Origin: a bacterium
GTDB taxonomy: Bacteria > Acidobacteriota > Polarisedimenticolia > Polarisedimenticolales > Polarisedimenticolaceae
DNA: 45,791 bases
Assembly: GCA_024226515.1 (NCBI GenBank)
Contig: JAAELQ010000126.1
Span: 1-45,791, forward strand
Reading direction: 5' to 3'
Shown here: positions 8,226 through 17,155 of the stretch, in pieces
How the letters are laid out: each line of letters opens with the position of its first letter
Position numbering within the stretch: the stretch's first letter is position 1
Notes under the pieces: model-generated
The model's input: only the letters and a program-made list of their open reading frames with translations
Told to the model about the DNA's origin: nothing
The model's database searches: none
Translations under genes and position numbers: made by a program

Positions 8226-9377
8226 ATGCCTTCCATCGTGCTCACCGGTCTTGGTCGGGCTCACGAGGGTACGCTGCAGGAAGCCCTCGGAGGACCGCCC
8301 CGGAAGTTCTTCGTCTTGGCCCAGCGCATCGTCTGGGGCATCACGCAGTCCGACTTGATCAAGGTCGACGTTCCGCGACAGTGTCGAAGCCTGGTGCGAC
8401 TCTATCCGGACACCCCGGCCAGTCACTTGCTCGACGCCTATCGTCTCCGCGCGGAAGAGCATCCGGGAGCGGACGAGGCGCTTGCTAAGGCGCGCGCTCT
8501 CGCAAGTGGGGGCCACCCACTCGAGTTTCTCGTGCCGAGCGATGCAGAGTGGGCCGGCGAGGTCCCCGAGCAGAAGCTGGTCGGTGTCGTTCCCGATCGA
8601 GTGTGGCGAGTGTCGGCGTACGAACCGATGCGAGGGTGTTCCCTTCCGTCGCAGTCGACCTCCACGATCATCCGGACCGAGGCCGGCGAACTCGTCATCA
8701 TCAACCCGCTTCCGTATCGCCCCGCGGTGCGGATGGAGATCGATGCGCTGGGCCCCGTCGTGGCCCTGGCGATTCAGGGCAAGGCCCACAGCCGCCACGT
8801 GGAGACGTCGGCCGCGAGCTTCCCGGGGGCGAAGGTGTTCGGCAGCCGCGGGCACCTGACCCATCCCCCCGCAGCCCACCTGCGCTTCGACGGCATCCTC
8901 GCAGGAGAGCGGCCGGCCCTCCCGGACGAGATCGAGGAGATCCTCGTCGACGGGTCCGAACTCGAAGAGGTCCTTCTGCTCCACCGCCCCTCGGGACTCC
9001 TCGTGGTCCAGGACATCATTGCAGCGAGCCTGTCGACCCAGGGAAGGACCTTCCTGGGGCGGTTGTACTACTTCGCCTTCGGACTGTTCGACCGGATCGG
9101 ATGCCTGGCGTACATGCCGATGATGTGGAGCGACCTCCCGCGGTTCCAGGAAGGCATCCGCAGCGTGCTCGGGTCGGGCTATACGGACGTTGTGGGTGCT
9201 CACTGGGGCAACGCACTGGTTACCCCGCAGCAGGTCCAGGAGTTCACGGAAGTGCTGCGGTGGCTCGCCAAACTCGGAGGCATGACCCACAAGGGCCTGC
9301 TGGTCCGCTACTTTGCAGCCCAGCCGACCTTCATGCGGGACCTGTTCCGGTACAAGCTCGCCACTCGGAGGGTCTGA
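8226..9377 (+). CDS. metallo-beta-lactamase-fold-like protein (DUF4336 type), 383 residues
   Basis: The ATG at 8226 has GGAGGAC about 9 bases upstream. The first 135 or so residues (MPSIVLTGLGRAHEGTL onward) are unrecognised. From about residue 150 a lactamase-like core appears: STIIRTEAGELVIINPLPY, then LGPVVALAIQGKAHSRHVE, FPGAKVFGSRGHLTHPP, and LLLHRPSGLLVVQDII. This order (strand, 'NP', 'LGPV', 'FPGAKV', late 'VQDII') fits DUF4336. The canonical HxHxDH metal motif is absent, reduced to AHSRH, so hydrolase activity is doubtful. It stands alone, with a short gap to a convergent gene. It is probably cytoplasmic because no signal peptide is visible. Confidence 0.65.
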   Translation: MPSIVLTGLGRAHEGTLQEALGGPPRKFFVLAQRIVWGITQSDLIKVDVPRQCRSLVRLYPDTPASHLLDAYRLRAEEHPGADEALAKARALASGGHPLEFLVPSDAEWAGEVPEQKLVGVVPDRVWRVSAYEPMRGCSLPSQSTSTIIRTEAGELVIINPLPYRPAVRMEIDALGPVVALAIQGKAHSRHVETSAASFPGAKVFGSRGHLTHPPAAHLRFDGILAGERPALPDEIEEILVDGSELEEVLLLHRPSGLLVVQDIIAASLSTQGRTFLGRLYYFAFGLFDRIGCLAYMPMMWSDLPRFQEGIRSVLGSGYTDVVGAHWGNALVTPQQVQEFTEVLRWLAKLGGMTHKGLLVRYFAAQPTFMRDLFRYKLATRRV

Positions 9378-9401
9378 ATCCCGGCCTCGGTACTCGGGTT
9401 C

Positions 9402-10460
9402 TTACGGGTACCACTCCGGATCGAGCTCGTCCGAATCGTCGAGCTGCGGGTCGCCGACCTGCTGGAAGAAGCCTCCCGGCAGCAGGTTGAGCCGGACCTT
9501 GAAGATGTCGTAGGTTCCGTTGAAGTCGGAGGCGACGGCGAGCCACGTCGCATTCGGAGACCACGACGGCATCTTGTAGTCGATCTGGCCTTCGTTGGGA
9601 CTGCAGATCGGTTCCGCAGCGAAATCGTCCCGCGGCAACACGCAGATCTTGCTGACCCCGTACGGGCCGTCCTTGGTCTTCGCGTAGGCGATCTTCCACT
9701 CGCCGTTGAATCCGCAGTCGGGGTGTCGCTCACTGAACTCGTCTCCTCCGTCCCCCAGCGGCGGCGGATCGTCGTGATCCGGCGTGTCGTGGCACACCCG
9801 CGGGCCGACGAGACCCGACGGCCCGATCTGCTGTTTGCAGATCGTGAACTCGTTCACGCCGCCCTCCGGACAGGAGGCGCCCTGGTTGAATCCGCCGTCG
9901 CAGGTGTACTGCGACCACACGACATGGTCGTTGCCGCACCACGCCGGCTGCTCGTTCTTGTTGTCGGCTGCGGTCACGTTCGTCGTGACGGGGATGATGT
10001 TCTCCAGGCCCCTGCCGTTCCAGGTCGCGACATAGATATTGCTTACGGCGCCGCTGTCGGAGACCTGCGTGTACACGATCCTGCGGTTGCTCGTCCCGGG
10101 CACGCGGGGGCCGCAGTCGACGTCGAGGCACACGTTGCCGGTCGTGTCGCCGCAATCGAGCACCAGGGTCGGCGACGATCCCGTCTGCTTGACGTACAGA
10201 TCTCCCCCGTTCTCCTGTCCGATGCCTTGCATGTCGCCGAGGTCGAAGAACATGGTCGACCGGTCCGAGCAGAAGCTCGGCGCGTGGATCCCCTCCGCCT
10301 CATCGAGGTACAGCACCTCGGTCGTTCCGACGTTGGTGGTATGCCAGACGTCCCGGTTCGCGCCTTCATCACTCGTGTAGAAAATCCGTGTCTGAGCGTG
10401 GATACCGATCCCGCTCATGAGCGTGACGACCAAGAGAATTCCGAATCTTACAAGTCTCAT
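9402..10460 (-). CDS. exported TolB-like beta-propeller protein, 352 residues
   Basis: The start at 10460 follows AGGAGG by about 8 bases. The N-terminus MRLVRFGILLVVTLMSGIG ending HAQ is a clear signal peptide. The mature part begins TRIFYTSDEGANRDVWH and ends with a SWSPNATWLAVASDFNG segment. Both are typical of TolB/WD40-like (PD40) blades, which contain 'WSPDG' and 'D[IV]F/W' strands. Repeated aspartates and many cysteines suggest an extracellular or periplasmic propeller with disulfides. It is divergent from the NIDO-like gene at 10890, sharing a 429-base upstream region. No membrane anchor is visible. The fold call is reasonable; the function is unknown. Confidence 0.7.
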   Translation of the reverse strand: MRLVRFGILLVVTLMSGIGIHAQTRIFYTSDEGANRDVWHTTNVGTTEVLYLDEAEGIHAPSFCSDRSTMFFDLGDMQGIGQENGGDLYVKQTGSSPTLVLDCGDTTGNVCLDVDCGPRVPGTSNRRIVYTQVSDSGAVSNIYVATWNGRGLENIIPVTTNVTAADNKNEQPAWCGNDHVVWSQYTCDGGFNQGASCPEGGVNEFTICKQQIGPSGLVGPRVCHDTPDHDDPPPLGDGGDEFSERHPDCGFNGEWKIAYAKTKDGPYGVSKICVLPRDDFAAEPICSPNEGQIDYKMPSWSPNATWLAVASDFNGTYDIFKVRLNLLPGGFFQQVGDPQLDDSDELDPEWYP

Positions 10461-10889
10461 GCGATGTTCCTCCTTTTGACCGCGTATCGTCCGTAACGGA
10501 CGGCGTCTCTCATCCGATCGCACTACGGACGGCGCTCGGGAGGGGGCGAGGTTCAGTCCGATCGGGCCGGTCGGCCGCAATGGCGACGGATCGCAGGAAC
10601 TTGATTGAACCCTCTGCCCGCCAGGGACGCCTGCCCTCCGAGACGGGACGGCACGGCTGGGGCATCCGATAATGAGGACCGCGATTGTGCGCGATTGCAT
10701 TCGCGACACGAAGGACCGCTTGTATCCCTATCGGCGCGTCACACCCCTTACCAAACGTCGCGCGCAGGTGTGGCGTTCCTGCAGGTCTCTTTTCGGCAAT
10801 GGATCGGGGGGCGAAGGTCGGCACACGGTTCGACCGGGCGTCTTCCGCACGGGCAACGAAGTCCACATCAAGAAGATAGGAGGTTCGTC
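10461..10889. other. divergent intergenic region
   Basis: This separates two divergent exported-protein genes and holds both Shine-Dalgarno sequences (AGGAGG, minus, near 10470; AGGAGG, plus, 10878-10883). A short palindrome CGTCCGtaaCGGACG lies at about 10488-10502, and ACGGACGGCG is repeated at 10496 and 10525. A regulator could bind here. No coding sequence is supported and no clear promoter pair was found. Confidence 0.35.
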
Positions 10890-12029
10890 ATGCGCGTCAT
10901 CGATGGTTGTGAAAGCCGCTTCCTGTTTCGACTCGGTTCGATCTTGTTGTTGGTAGGGTTTCTGGCTGCACCAGGCGTCTCGGCGGATCCGGCCGTCTGG
11001 GAAGACGATTTCGGCACGGTTCTGACAACCGTCAGCGACGGAGACGACGCGGAAGAATCGATTACGCTTTCCTTCGACTTTCCGTTCGACGGAACGAACT
11101 ATGACGACGTCACGGTCGGCTGTAATGGCGGTATCACGCTGGCATCCAGCGCCCAAATCGCTTACGACACGTGGGAAGACGACGATTTCGAGGACGATTT
11201 TACGGATCTCGGCCAGCCGGTGATGATGGTCTTCAACACCGACCTCAACCCGGGCGACGGTGGAACGATCTACTTCAACGACTTCGGAGATCGCGCCGTA
11301 TTCACCTACGAGTTGATCGCGACCTATGCCAGCGAGTTCGTCCTGATCACCTTCCAGGTCACGCTGCACGACGACGGGACGATCGTCTACGGCTACAACG
11401 GGCTCTTCGCCGATCCCCTGTCGTCTCTGGACAACGGCATCGTGGTCGGCATCAGCGACGGGGACGGCAACACGCCGCCCGCGGGTGTGGACTATACGGA
11501 CGACGCACCCCTCAGTGGAGGAACCACGATCTACCAGGTCTGGTGTCACCAGAGTTCGGACAATCCCGACTGCTGGGAAACCGGCCAGGACAACGGCGAA
11601 TTCGATCTCGACCAGTGCAACATCACCTATTCGCCGGACAACGGTGGTTTCGACGTCACCGTTCGCTGCGGTAGCTCGATCCTGATGTCGCCGACCCGGG
11701 CCACGGTGGTGCGGACGTCGACCGGTGTGGAGATTCTGTACCCGCAGAACGCGTACACGCTGATCCTGGACGAGTTCGGCGCCCTGGATGAGGTGGTCAC
11801 CGCGCTGGACGGTGCCGCTCTCAGACTGCCCAACCTCGACTGTGTGGCGGAGCGCCGGAGCGGCGTACTGCGATTCAGCACCGCCGCCGATCAATTCATC
11901 TTCACGCCCGAGGGTCCGATGATCATCCGGCGACAGAACGTGTACGAGTACGACACCGCGGGAGGCGGCGCCCCGAAGCTGGTCTTCGACGGCGGCGCGA
12001 TCGGCGTGGACGTCGACGCCTGCGACTAG
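10890..12029 (+). CDS. exported NIDO-like protein with two C-terminal PQNVY repeats
   Basis: The ATG at 10890 follows AGGAGG. The signal peptide spans about residues 1-32, ending GVSA. Residues about 35-200 contain SFDFPFDGTNYDDVTVGCNGG, then FNTDLNPGDGGTIY and FVLITFQVTLHDDGTIVYGY; this is the layout of nidogen-like (NIDO) extracellular domains. A Cys-containing linker follows. The last 110 or so residues carry two copies of a repeat with anchors ILYPQNAY and IIRRQNVY, each flanked by 'LPNLDCV..RSGVLRFST'-type strands. The same tail occurs in the protein at 39617, and multi-copy versions in those at 25019 and 30377. It is probably a cell-surface or secreted protein; the ligand is unknown. 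Confidence 0.75.
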   Translation: MRVIDGCESRFLFRLGSILLLVGFLAAPGVSADPAVWEDDFGTVLTTVSDGDDAEESITLSFDFPFDGTNYDDVTVGCNGGITLASSAQIAYDTWEDDDFEDDFTDLGQPVMMVFNTDLNPGDGGTIYFNDFGDRAVFTYELIATYASEFVLITFQVTLHDDGTIVYGYNGLFADPLSSLDNGIVVGISDGDGNTPPAGVDYTDDAPLSGGTTIYQVWCHQSSDNPDCWETGQDNGEFDLDQCNITYSPDNGGFDVTVRCGSSILMSPTRATVVRTSTGVEILYPQNAYTLILDEFGALDEVVTALDGAALRLPNLDCVAERRSGVLRFSTAADQFIFTPEGPMIIRRQNVYEYDTAGGGAPKLVFDGGAIGVDVDACD

Positions 12030-12223
12030 CACGGGCGACCGGCGGTTGCGGTCGGTTCGCGCACGGGACATCGCACCGAGTCCTTCGGAGGTCCGGCCGG
12101 GCTTGCCGCGCGGTACGCCCTGGCCGGGCCGCCTCACTCGCAGCCGAAAGACTGCACACCGAATCGCATCATCCAAGTCCCCGCAAGCAGCGAATCACGC
12201 CCGATGCGTGTTGCCCGGGCTGC

Positions 12224-13753
12224 TCAGGATCCGCCCTCGGCATCCTGGCGCACCCGCTTGTTGAGGATCCCCGGCGTGAACGGCTTGCGCAGCTGCTCCA
12301 TCCGCTCGAGCGAGTCGTCGATCGCCTCGCGGTTGATGCGACTCTCGGCTACGACGGGTGTGATGATCAGCACCAGCTCGCTGCGGTTGGCCTGCTGATT
12401 CAAACCGCGGAAGGCGGCGCCCAGGCCGGGAATGGCGCCGAGGCCGGGAATCTCCTCGCGCTGCTCGAGATAGCGTCTGCGGATCAACCCGCCGAGCACG
12501 ACCGATTCGCCGTTCTGCGCGCGCACCATGGTCTGAATCTCACGTGAATCGATGATCGGGTTCGGCGGCAGGTTCTCCAGCGCCGGAGTGAAACCGGTCA
12601 GCTCGGCGATCGTCGGGTGCAGATCCAGCATCACCTCGTTGCCGGCCGAGATCACCGGCGTGACCTCGAGCGTGATGCCCGTGACGCGGAACTCGACTTC
12701 GAAGTTCTGAACCGCATCATCACCCAGCGCGGCGAACTCGGAGGTGTAGTACGGCACCTCCTCGGTGATCGAGATCCTGGCCGGCACGCGGTTCAGCGTG
12801 GTCAGGCGTGGCGCCGACAGCACGTTCAGCGTGCCACGGCTGCGCAGCGCGTTGAGCAGCATGTCGAGATTGCTCGAGTCGATAGCGAGGCTGAACACGC
12901 CGGTGTCGGGCGCCAGCATCGAGGAGATCGAGCCGGCGACCTGGTTGTCGCCGAAGCTGAACGAGATGTCCGGAGCGTTCCAGTCGATGCCGTACTCGAG
13001 GTCGTCCTGCAGCGCGATCTCGAGCACCATGGCCTCGATCATCACCTGGCGCCTGAGCGGCGCGACCATCTCGCGCAGGATGCGTTCGACGGCGTCCACC
13101 TGCTGCGGCAGGTCGCGGACGAGCAACACCGAGCCCAGCGGATCCGCCCGGACCATCCCGCGATCGGAGAGCATCATGCTCGCGGCCTGCTCGATGCCGG
13201 GCCAGGGATCGGCCGTCTCGCCATCGACGGTGGCCCCCACCGGCAACGCCAGGTGCAGGGCGCTGGTCATCGTCTGCGGCAGCCCGACGTAGATCGTGCC
13301 GTTCTCGGTGCGGGGAACGAGGCCGGTCTCGACGCATAACCGCTCCAGCGCCTCGGCCAGGCTCACGTCGCGCACGGACAGGTCGACCGACCTCCCCAGC
13401 CCCGGATCGAGGACGAAGCTGCGGCCGGCGCGATCGCCGAGGACTCGAAGCACGTCCGCCAGATCGGCGTCGGCCACGTTCAGCGTCACGCGGTTCGCGT
13501 CATCCAGCTCGCGGCTGAGATCGACGGCGCCGCTCGGCGGCACATCGATGTCGACACGAGTGACCGACGGAATCGGCTCGGTCTCCACACGCACCGCACT
13601 CCGCGGAACGCCGAGGGGGACCTGCGGCGTGAGGTCCGGTGGCGGCACCGTGGACCTGGAGCACCCGGAGAACGGAAGCAACATCGCGAGCGCTGCCAGC
13701 GCGATGGACCGGCCGACGACGATGCGGATGGGTCGTGCGCGACGCTTACTCAC
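12224..13753 (-). CDS. lipoprotein secretin of the type II secretion / type IV pilus operon
   Basis: A 509-residue outer-membrane pore protein. An N-terminal lipobox (LLPFSGC, Cys31) marks a lipoprotein. A short STN/N0-like segment (about 90-150, DLADVLRVLGDRAGRSFVL) and one N-domain (about 180-250, ending VERILREMV) precede the secretin core. That core runs from about 255 to 480 and includes NVLSAPRLTTLNRVPARI, VEVTPVI-type strands, QTMVRAQNGESVVLGGL and IPGLGAIPGLGAAFRG. The short N-terminal half resembles MshL/PilQ-type secretins more than classical GspD. It is the last gene of the operon; its ATG overlaps the previous stop by 8 bases. The last 30 or so residues are charged. Confidence 0.93.
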   Translation of the reverse strand: MSKRRARPIRIVVGRSIALAALAMLLPFSGCSRSTVPPPDLTPQVPLGVPRSAVRVETEPIPSVTRVDIDVPPSGAVDLSRELDDANRVTLNVADADLADVLRVLGDRAGRSFVLDPGLGRSVDLSVRDVSLAEALERLCVETGLVPRTENGTIYVGLPQTMTSALHLALPVGATVDGETADPWPGIEQAASMMLSDRGMVRADPLGSVLLVRDLPQQVDAVERILREMVAPLRRQVMIEAMVLEIALQDDLEYGIDWNAPDISFSFGDNQVAGSISSMLAPDTGVFSLAIDSSNLDMLLNALRSRGTLNVLSAPRLTTLNRVPARISITEEVPYYTSEFAALGDDAVQNFEVEFRVTGITLEVTPVISAGNEVMLDLHPTIAELTGFTPALENLPPNPIIDSREIQTMVRAQNGESVVLGGLIRRRYLEQREEIPGLGAIPGLGAAFRGLNQQANRSELVLIITPVVAESRINREAIDDSLERMEQLRKPFTPGILNKRVRQDAEGGS

Positions 13754-14321
13754 CCTGTTCCTCCTTGCCCGTCGAACCGCCGACGGAATCGCTGAGCGTC
13801 AACTGCATCTCGCCCCGCGCGCCGTCCGTCACCCAGACCGATCGCGGCTCGATGCGGGCCACACGAAAACCATCGACGATCTCGCCTTCGCGAACGACAC
13901 GTCCGGCGATCAGCGCCGTCGGCTGCTCGATGTCCCACAGGATCGTCGTCAGGTCGAGCACGTTCGGCGTCGCTTCGATCCCCTCGACGTCGGTCGTGAT
14001 CGGTGAGGCCGCGCGCATCATCAGTCTCGTCCGCAACACGCCCTCCAGCGGTTGCCGCTTGTGCGAGCGCTCGGCCGAGGCCAGCCAGCGCGCGCGGGAC
14101 AGGGCGTCGCCCGGCACGTCGGCGCCGGGGTCGATCCGCTCGACGGCCTGCTCAACCGTGTCCGGATCCTCTTCCGCGTCGGACCACGCGGCATCGTCTT
14201 CCGTGACCTCCGCGACGGCATCGCCGGCCGACGCGCCCTCTCCGCCCATGAAGAACCAGACGTCGAAGGCCAGCACGCTCACCGCGGCCAGCACGAGGAT
14301 CGTTATCTTGGTCCGGCTCAT
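13746..14321 (-). CDS. GspC/PilP-like inner-membrane connector
   Basis: 191 residues. MSRTKITILVLAAVSVLAFDVW forms one N-terminal membrane span. An acidic periplasmic linker (about 30-60) follows, then a compact beta domain (about 120-185) containing ALIAGRVVREGEIVDGFRV, IEPRSVWV and MQLTL. The G-x-V-x-x-G-x-x-V-x-x-x-R-V-x-x-I pattern is the homology-region/PilP fold that contacts the secretin N-domains. It sits directly upstream of the secretin gene, as in T4P (PilP-PilQ) and MSHA-type loci. The start at 14321 overlaps the upstream stop by 4 bases (ATGA), indicating translational coupling. Sequence similarity is weak; the call leans on architecture and position. Confidence 0.7.
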   Translation of the reverse strand: MSRTKITILVLAAVSVLAFDVWFFMGGEGASAGDAVAEVTEDDAAWSDAEEDPDTVEQAVERIDPGADVPGDALSRARWLASAERSHKRQPLEGVLRTRLMMRAASPITTDVEGIEATPNVLDLTTILWDIEQPTALIAGRVVREGEIVDGFRVARIEPRSVWVTDGARGEMQLTLSDSVGGSTGKEEQGE

Positions 14322-14974
14322 CGAGTCGCCTCCGTCGGTCGGTCGGGGCCGGCGTCCTCGCGGACCGCGTCTCCCGCAATGGGTTCGAGCGGGATCGGCA
14401 GCGCCGTGACCAGTCGCACGCGCGCCTCGAACGACGGCGTCGGTTCGTCGGAACGAATCACCAGTTGCTCGAGCGACATCGCCGGGGTCACACGGCTCAA
14501 CGCTCCCGTGAACTCGACGATCGAGGCGTACGGTCCGGAGCCGTGAACCGTCGCCGTCAGCGCGCGATACGGCAGATCTTCCGGCTCGACCGGCTGCTCG
14601 TCGTCTTCGGACCACGAGTCGGAGTCGTCGTCTCCCTCCTCCGGCTCCACGGACTCGAGCGGTGCGCGCGGGTCGGCCAGCGGCACGACCTCACCGGCCG
14701 AATAGGCAAAGCGGCCGAGGCGCGACCTCGACGCGGCCTCGTGCAGGCCGGCGACCATGTCGGCCCAGGTGACCAGCGGTGCGGAGAGCACGATGGCCAG
14801 CGCCTGCTCCTCGTCGAGCAGGGCGTCGGCTTCGAGCTCTATCGAACGGATCTCCCGTGCGACCTCGGCCGCCCGGCTCGATGCGATCCACGCCTGCCAA
14901 CCCGCGGCCAGCGCGATGAGGACGCAGACCGAGATCATGCTGGCGACGATCGCCCGGCTGCGGGTGTCGCTCAC
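14318..14974 (-). CDS. PilO/GspM-like assembly platform protein
   Basis: 218 residues. A single N-terminal membrane helix (about 9-29, VASMISVCVLIALAAGWQAW) is followed by a coiled segment (about 30-60), then a ferredoxin-like periplasmic domain interrupted by a very acidic insert (about 105-130: EEGDDDSDSWSEDDE). The late segment YRALTATVHGSGPYASIVEF matches the PilO-type 'G.Y..iv.Fl..L' strand-helix. It follows the PilM-PilN fusion with a 4-base ATGA overlap and precedes the PilP-like gene, the canonical M-N-O-P-Q order. The acidic insert is unusual and may bind cations or keep the linker extended. Confidence 0.75.
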   Translation of the reverse strand: MSDTRSRAIVASMISVCVLIALAAGWQAWIASSRAAEVAREIRSIELEADALLDEEQALAIVLSAPLVTWADMVAGLHEAASRSRLGRFAYSAGEVVPLADPRAPLESVEPEEGDDDSDSWSEDDEQPVEPEDLPYRALTATVHGSGPYASIVEFTGALSRVTPAMSLEQLVIRSDEPTPSFEARVRLVTALPIPLEPIAGDAVREDAGPDRPTEATR

Positions 14975-16434
14975 GGTCGCTCTCCGTCGCCCGGCGCACC
15001 GGGGTCGAGTCGTGTCTCGACCGTGAACCGCACCGACTCGCCTCGACGCGGCCCGTCGTCGGAGACCGCGTGAAGACTCGGAATCTCGGCCGAGTACGGG
15101 CTCTCGTCGACTCCGTTGAGCAGCTCGGCCAGCAGCGCACCGGTACGCTCGGTCGCGGCCGAGCGCACGCGCCCCTCGAGCCGCAGACGCACGTCGGATC
15201 CGTCTCGCTGCATGCGTACGGTGTCGTAGTCGACGCCCGGCCGGGCGAGCAGCCCGACCTCGCGCAGCATCGGCGACCAGTCCGGCGCGGGCAGGGTCCG
15301 CACGTCGAACAACGGTCCCTCGTCCGCCGGCTCGACGGGGTCGCTCTCCTGCTCGAGGACGATCTCGAGACGGTCCTGCGCGTCGGCCAGATCGTCGAGC
15401 AGGACCTCGTGCTCCAGGCGGGTCGTCGCGGCGAAGCCCGCCGCGACGACGGCCAGCGCCGCGGCGGCCACGACCGCGAGCCAGCGCTTGCGCTGCGCCC
15501 GACGCCGAAGTCGCACGACGCCGGGTGTGACCGCCAGTAGCCGGCGCGGAACCAGGGCGCGCGCGGCCAGTGCGCCGCGGACGGCGCTCGAGGCGTCGAT
15601 CGAATCACCGCGATCGATGCCGTGCCACGCGTCGGCGATCTCGAGGTCGATCTCGAGCTCCTGCATCGGCGGCGCGATCTGATCGCGCATCGGCTCGATC
15701 TCTTCGAGCGCACCCGAGAGCACGACACGGCGGATCCCGCGCTCGTCGTGGTTCTCGCGGAAGTACAGGATCGAACGCTCGATCTCCTGGAAGTCGGCCA
15801 GGCGGCGCTCGACCAGACCCAGGAAGTCGTCGGCATCGATCGCGCGGCGCGGGATCTCGCGCATCAGCACGATGTTCCGCCGATCGTAGAGCGAGATGCA
15901 CGTGCGCGAGCCACCGATCTCGGCCCACAGGCAACCGCCGGCCTCGTCGGGGCGCTCGCGGGGCAAGGCCAGCGCTGCGGGAGAGGTCACGGACTCGAGA
16001 GGACAACCCAGGCGCTGGAGCATTGCCGCCCATGTCTCGAGCGGCTCGCGCGGGGTCAGCATGTGCACCACGTCGCGCTGCCCGTCCGGTTCGATCGCCG
16101 ACATCCAGGTGGCGGACAGGAATCCCTCGGGCAGCTCGCCCAGCTCCTTGACCGCGAGGTGATGCAGCGTTTCCCGCAGCTCGGCGCGTCCCAGCTTCGG
16201 GAGCCGCACGTGGAGGTGGCGCGTGTCCGCGCCGAGCAACACGAGGCGCGCCGGGCCGGTCACGCCGACCTGGCCGATGGCTTCGGCCAGGGCCGCGCCG
16301 GGGTCGCCCTGAGAGGGCACCTCGACGTCCGCGAAACCGATCAGCTTCGGCCGCTTGGCTCCGTCGACTGCGACGACGTGAACGGACTCCGGCCCGACCA
16401 GCATCCCCAGCCGCGCTTTCTGCACTCTCGACAC
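14971..16434 (-). CDS. PilM-PilN fusion (GspL-like) platform protein
   Basis: 487 residues. Residues 1-300 form an actin-like PilM/GspL cytoplasmic domain: RLGMLVGPESVHVVAVDG at the start, a CLWAEIGGSRTCISLYD phosphate-loop-like strand near 168-184, and RRVVLSGALEEI near 235-246. Basic residues (RLRRRAQRKR) then lead into one membrane span (about 318-336). The remaining periplasmic part (about 340-487) has a coiled start and a PilN/GspL-C ferredoxin-like domain. In classical type IV pili PilM and PilN are separate; here they are one chain, as in GspL. It sits 46 bases after the last pseudopilin gene, a small break within the operon. Confidence 0.85.
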   Translation of the reverse strand: MSRVQKARLGMLVGPESVHVVAVDGAKRPKLIGFADVEVPSQGDPGAALAEAIGQVGVTGPARLVLLGADTRHLHVRLPKLGRAELRETLHHLAVKELGELPEGFLSATWMSAIEPDGQRDVVHMLTPREPLETWAAMLQRLGCPLESVTSPAALALPRERPDEAGGCLWAEIGGSRTCISLYDRRNIVLMREIPRRAIDADDFLGLVERRLADFQEIERSILYFRENHDERGIRRVVLSGALEEIEPMRDQIAPPMQELEIDLEIADAWHGIDRGDSIDASSAVRGALAARALVPRRLLAVTPGVVRLRRRAQRKRWLAVVAAAALAVVAAGFAATTRLEHEVLLDDLADAQDRLEIVLEQESDPVEPADEGPLFDVRTLPAPDWSPMLREVGLLARPGVDYDTVRMQRDGSDVRLRLEGRVRSAATERTGALLAELLNGVDESPYSAEIPSLHAVSDDGPRRGESVRFTVETRLDPGAPGDGERP

Positions 16435-16480
16435 GGAACCTCCGCTCTAGTCATCGGTGCGACCAGGGCGATCTTGAGCC

Positions 16481-17146
16481 TCAGGGACGAATACCCGGGG
16501 CCAGCACGTCGTCCGGCGTGCCGGGGGCCCCGTCGGCCCCCAGGCTGTAGAAGAACTGCCTCCCGGAGTCGATGCCGTAGTCGCGGCCCCACGGATCGGA
16601 ACGGAAGTCCTCGCCCAGCCGCGACGGCACCAGATCGGAAGGGCTCGTGGGGTAGGCGCCGGCGGAAACGCGATGGGCCTCGGCGGCATCGTTGAGCGTC
16701 GAGATCTCCCGGCGCGCGATGCGCACCCAATCGCCCAGCACCTCCGCCGCGTTGACCTCCAGCTCCATCCCGGCGAAGCCCGCCGGCGACAGGCGCGGGC
16801 CCGACGCCGTCAGCTCGTAATCGATCGTGCCGCCGCGCGCGTCGGACAGCGACTCGCCGTGGGACCCGGCGAGCGTCAGGTACGGACCGCTCCACGACGC
16901 GGTTCCGGGATCGTCGAGCAGCGCGTCGAGCCCCTCGCGACCGGTGGGGAATCTCCCGTGGTCGCGATAGAACGTGACCAGGCCGCGCGACACCGCGTCG
17001 AGACGATCGCGCGTCGCGCTCTCCTCGGCGTGCTCGAGACTCCGTAGGTAGACCGGTGCCGTCACGCCGGCGAGAATCACGAGAACGGCCAGCGTCACGG
17101 CCAGTTCGCTCAGCGTGAAACCCCGCGATGTTGTCCTGCGCTTCAC
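16481..17146 (-). CDS. pseudopilin with two GspG-like heads
   Basis: 221 residues from a GTG start (17146) behind an AGGGG Shine-Dalgarno. The prepilin signal is MKRRTTSRG|FTLSELAVTLAV with the conserved Glu at mature position 5. After the N-terminal helix come two GspG-like segments. The first (about 58-105) has DHGRFPTGREGLDALL, DPGTASWSGPYL and a degenerate DARGG. The second (about 155-218) has GAYPTSPSDLV, SDPWGRDYG and LGADGAPGTPDDV, the usual calcium-loop ending of GspG. A normal GspG has one such unit and about 140 residues. The gene is 9 bases downstream of the previous one and is cleaved, presumably, by a prepilin peptidase encoded elsewhere. Confidence 0.85.
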   Translation of the reverse strand: MKRRTTSRGFTLSELAVTLAVLVILAGVTAPVYLRSLEHAEESATRDRLDAVSRGLVTFYRDHGRFPTGREGLDALLDDPGTASWSGPYLTLAGSHGESLSDARGGTIDYELTASGPRLSPAGFAGMELEVNAAEVLGDWVRIARREISTLNDAAEAHRVSAGAYPTSPSDLVPSRLGEDFRSDPWGRDYGIDSGRQFFYSLGADGAPGTPDDVLAPGIRP

Positions 17147-17155
17147 GTCCTACCC

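Noticed and set aside
10488..10534. Short palindrome and repeated ACGGACGGCG considered as an operator
   Set aside because: Too short in GC-rich DNA to claim a site; noted only in the intergenic entry.
10728..12176. A 482-codon minus-strand frame opposite the NIDO-like gene
   Set aside because: Charged, repeat-poor antisense product; the plus strand has a signal peptide and a strong ribosome site.
12030..12223. GC-rich inverted segments considered as a bidirectional terminator between convergent genes
   Set aside because: CGACCG/CGGTCG and GGCCGGGC-type pairs are short or mismatched and have no T-run; not distinguishable from GC background.
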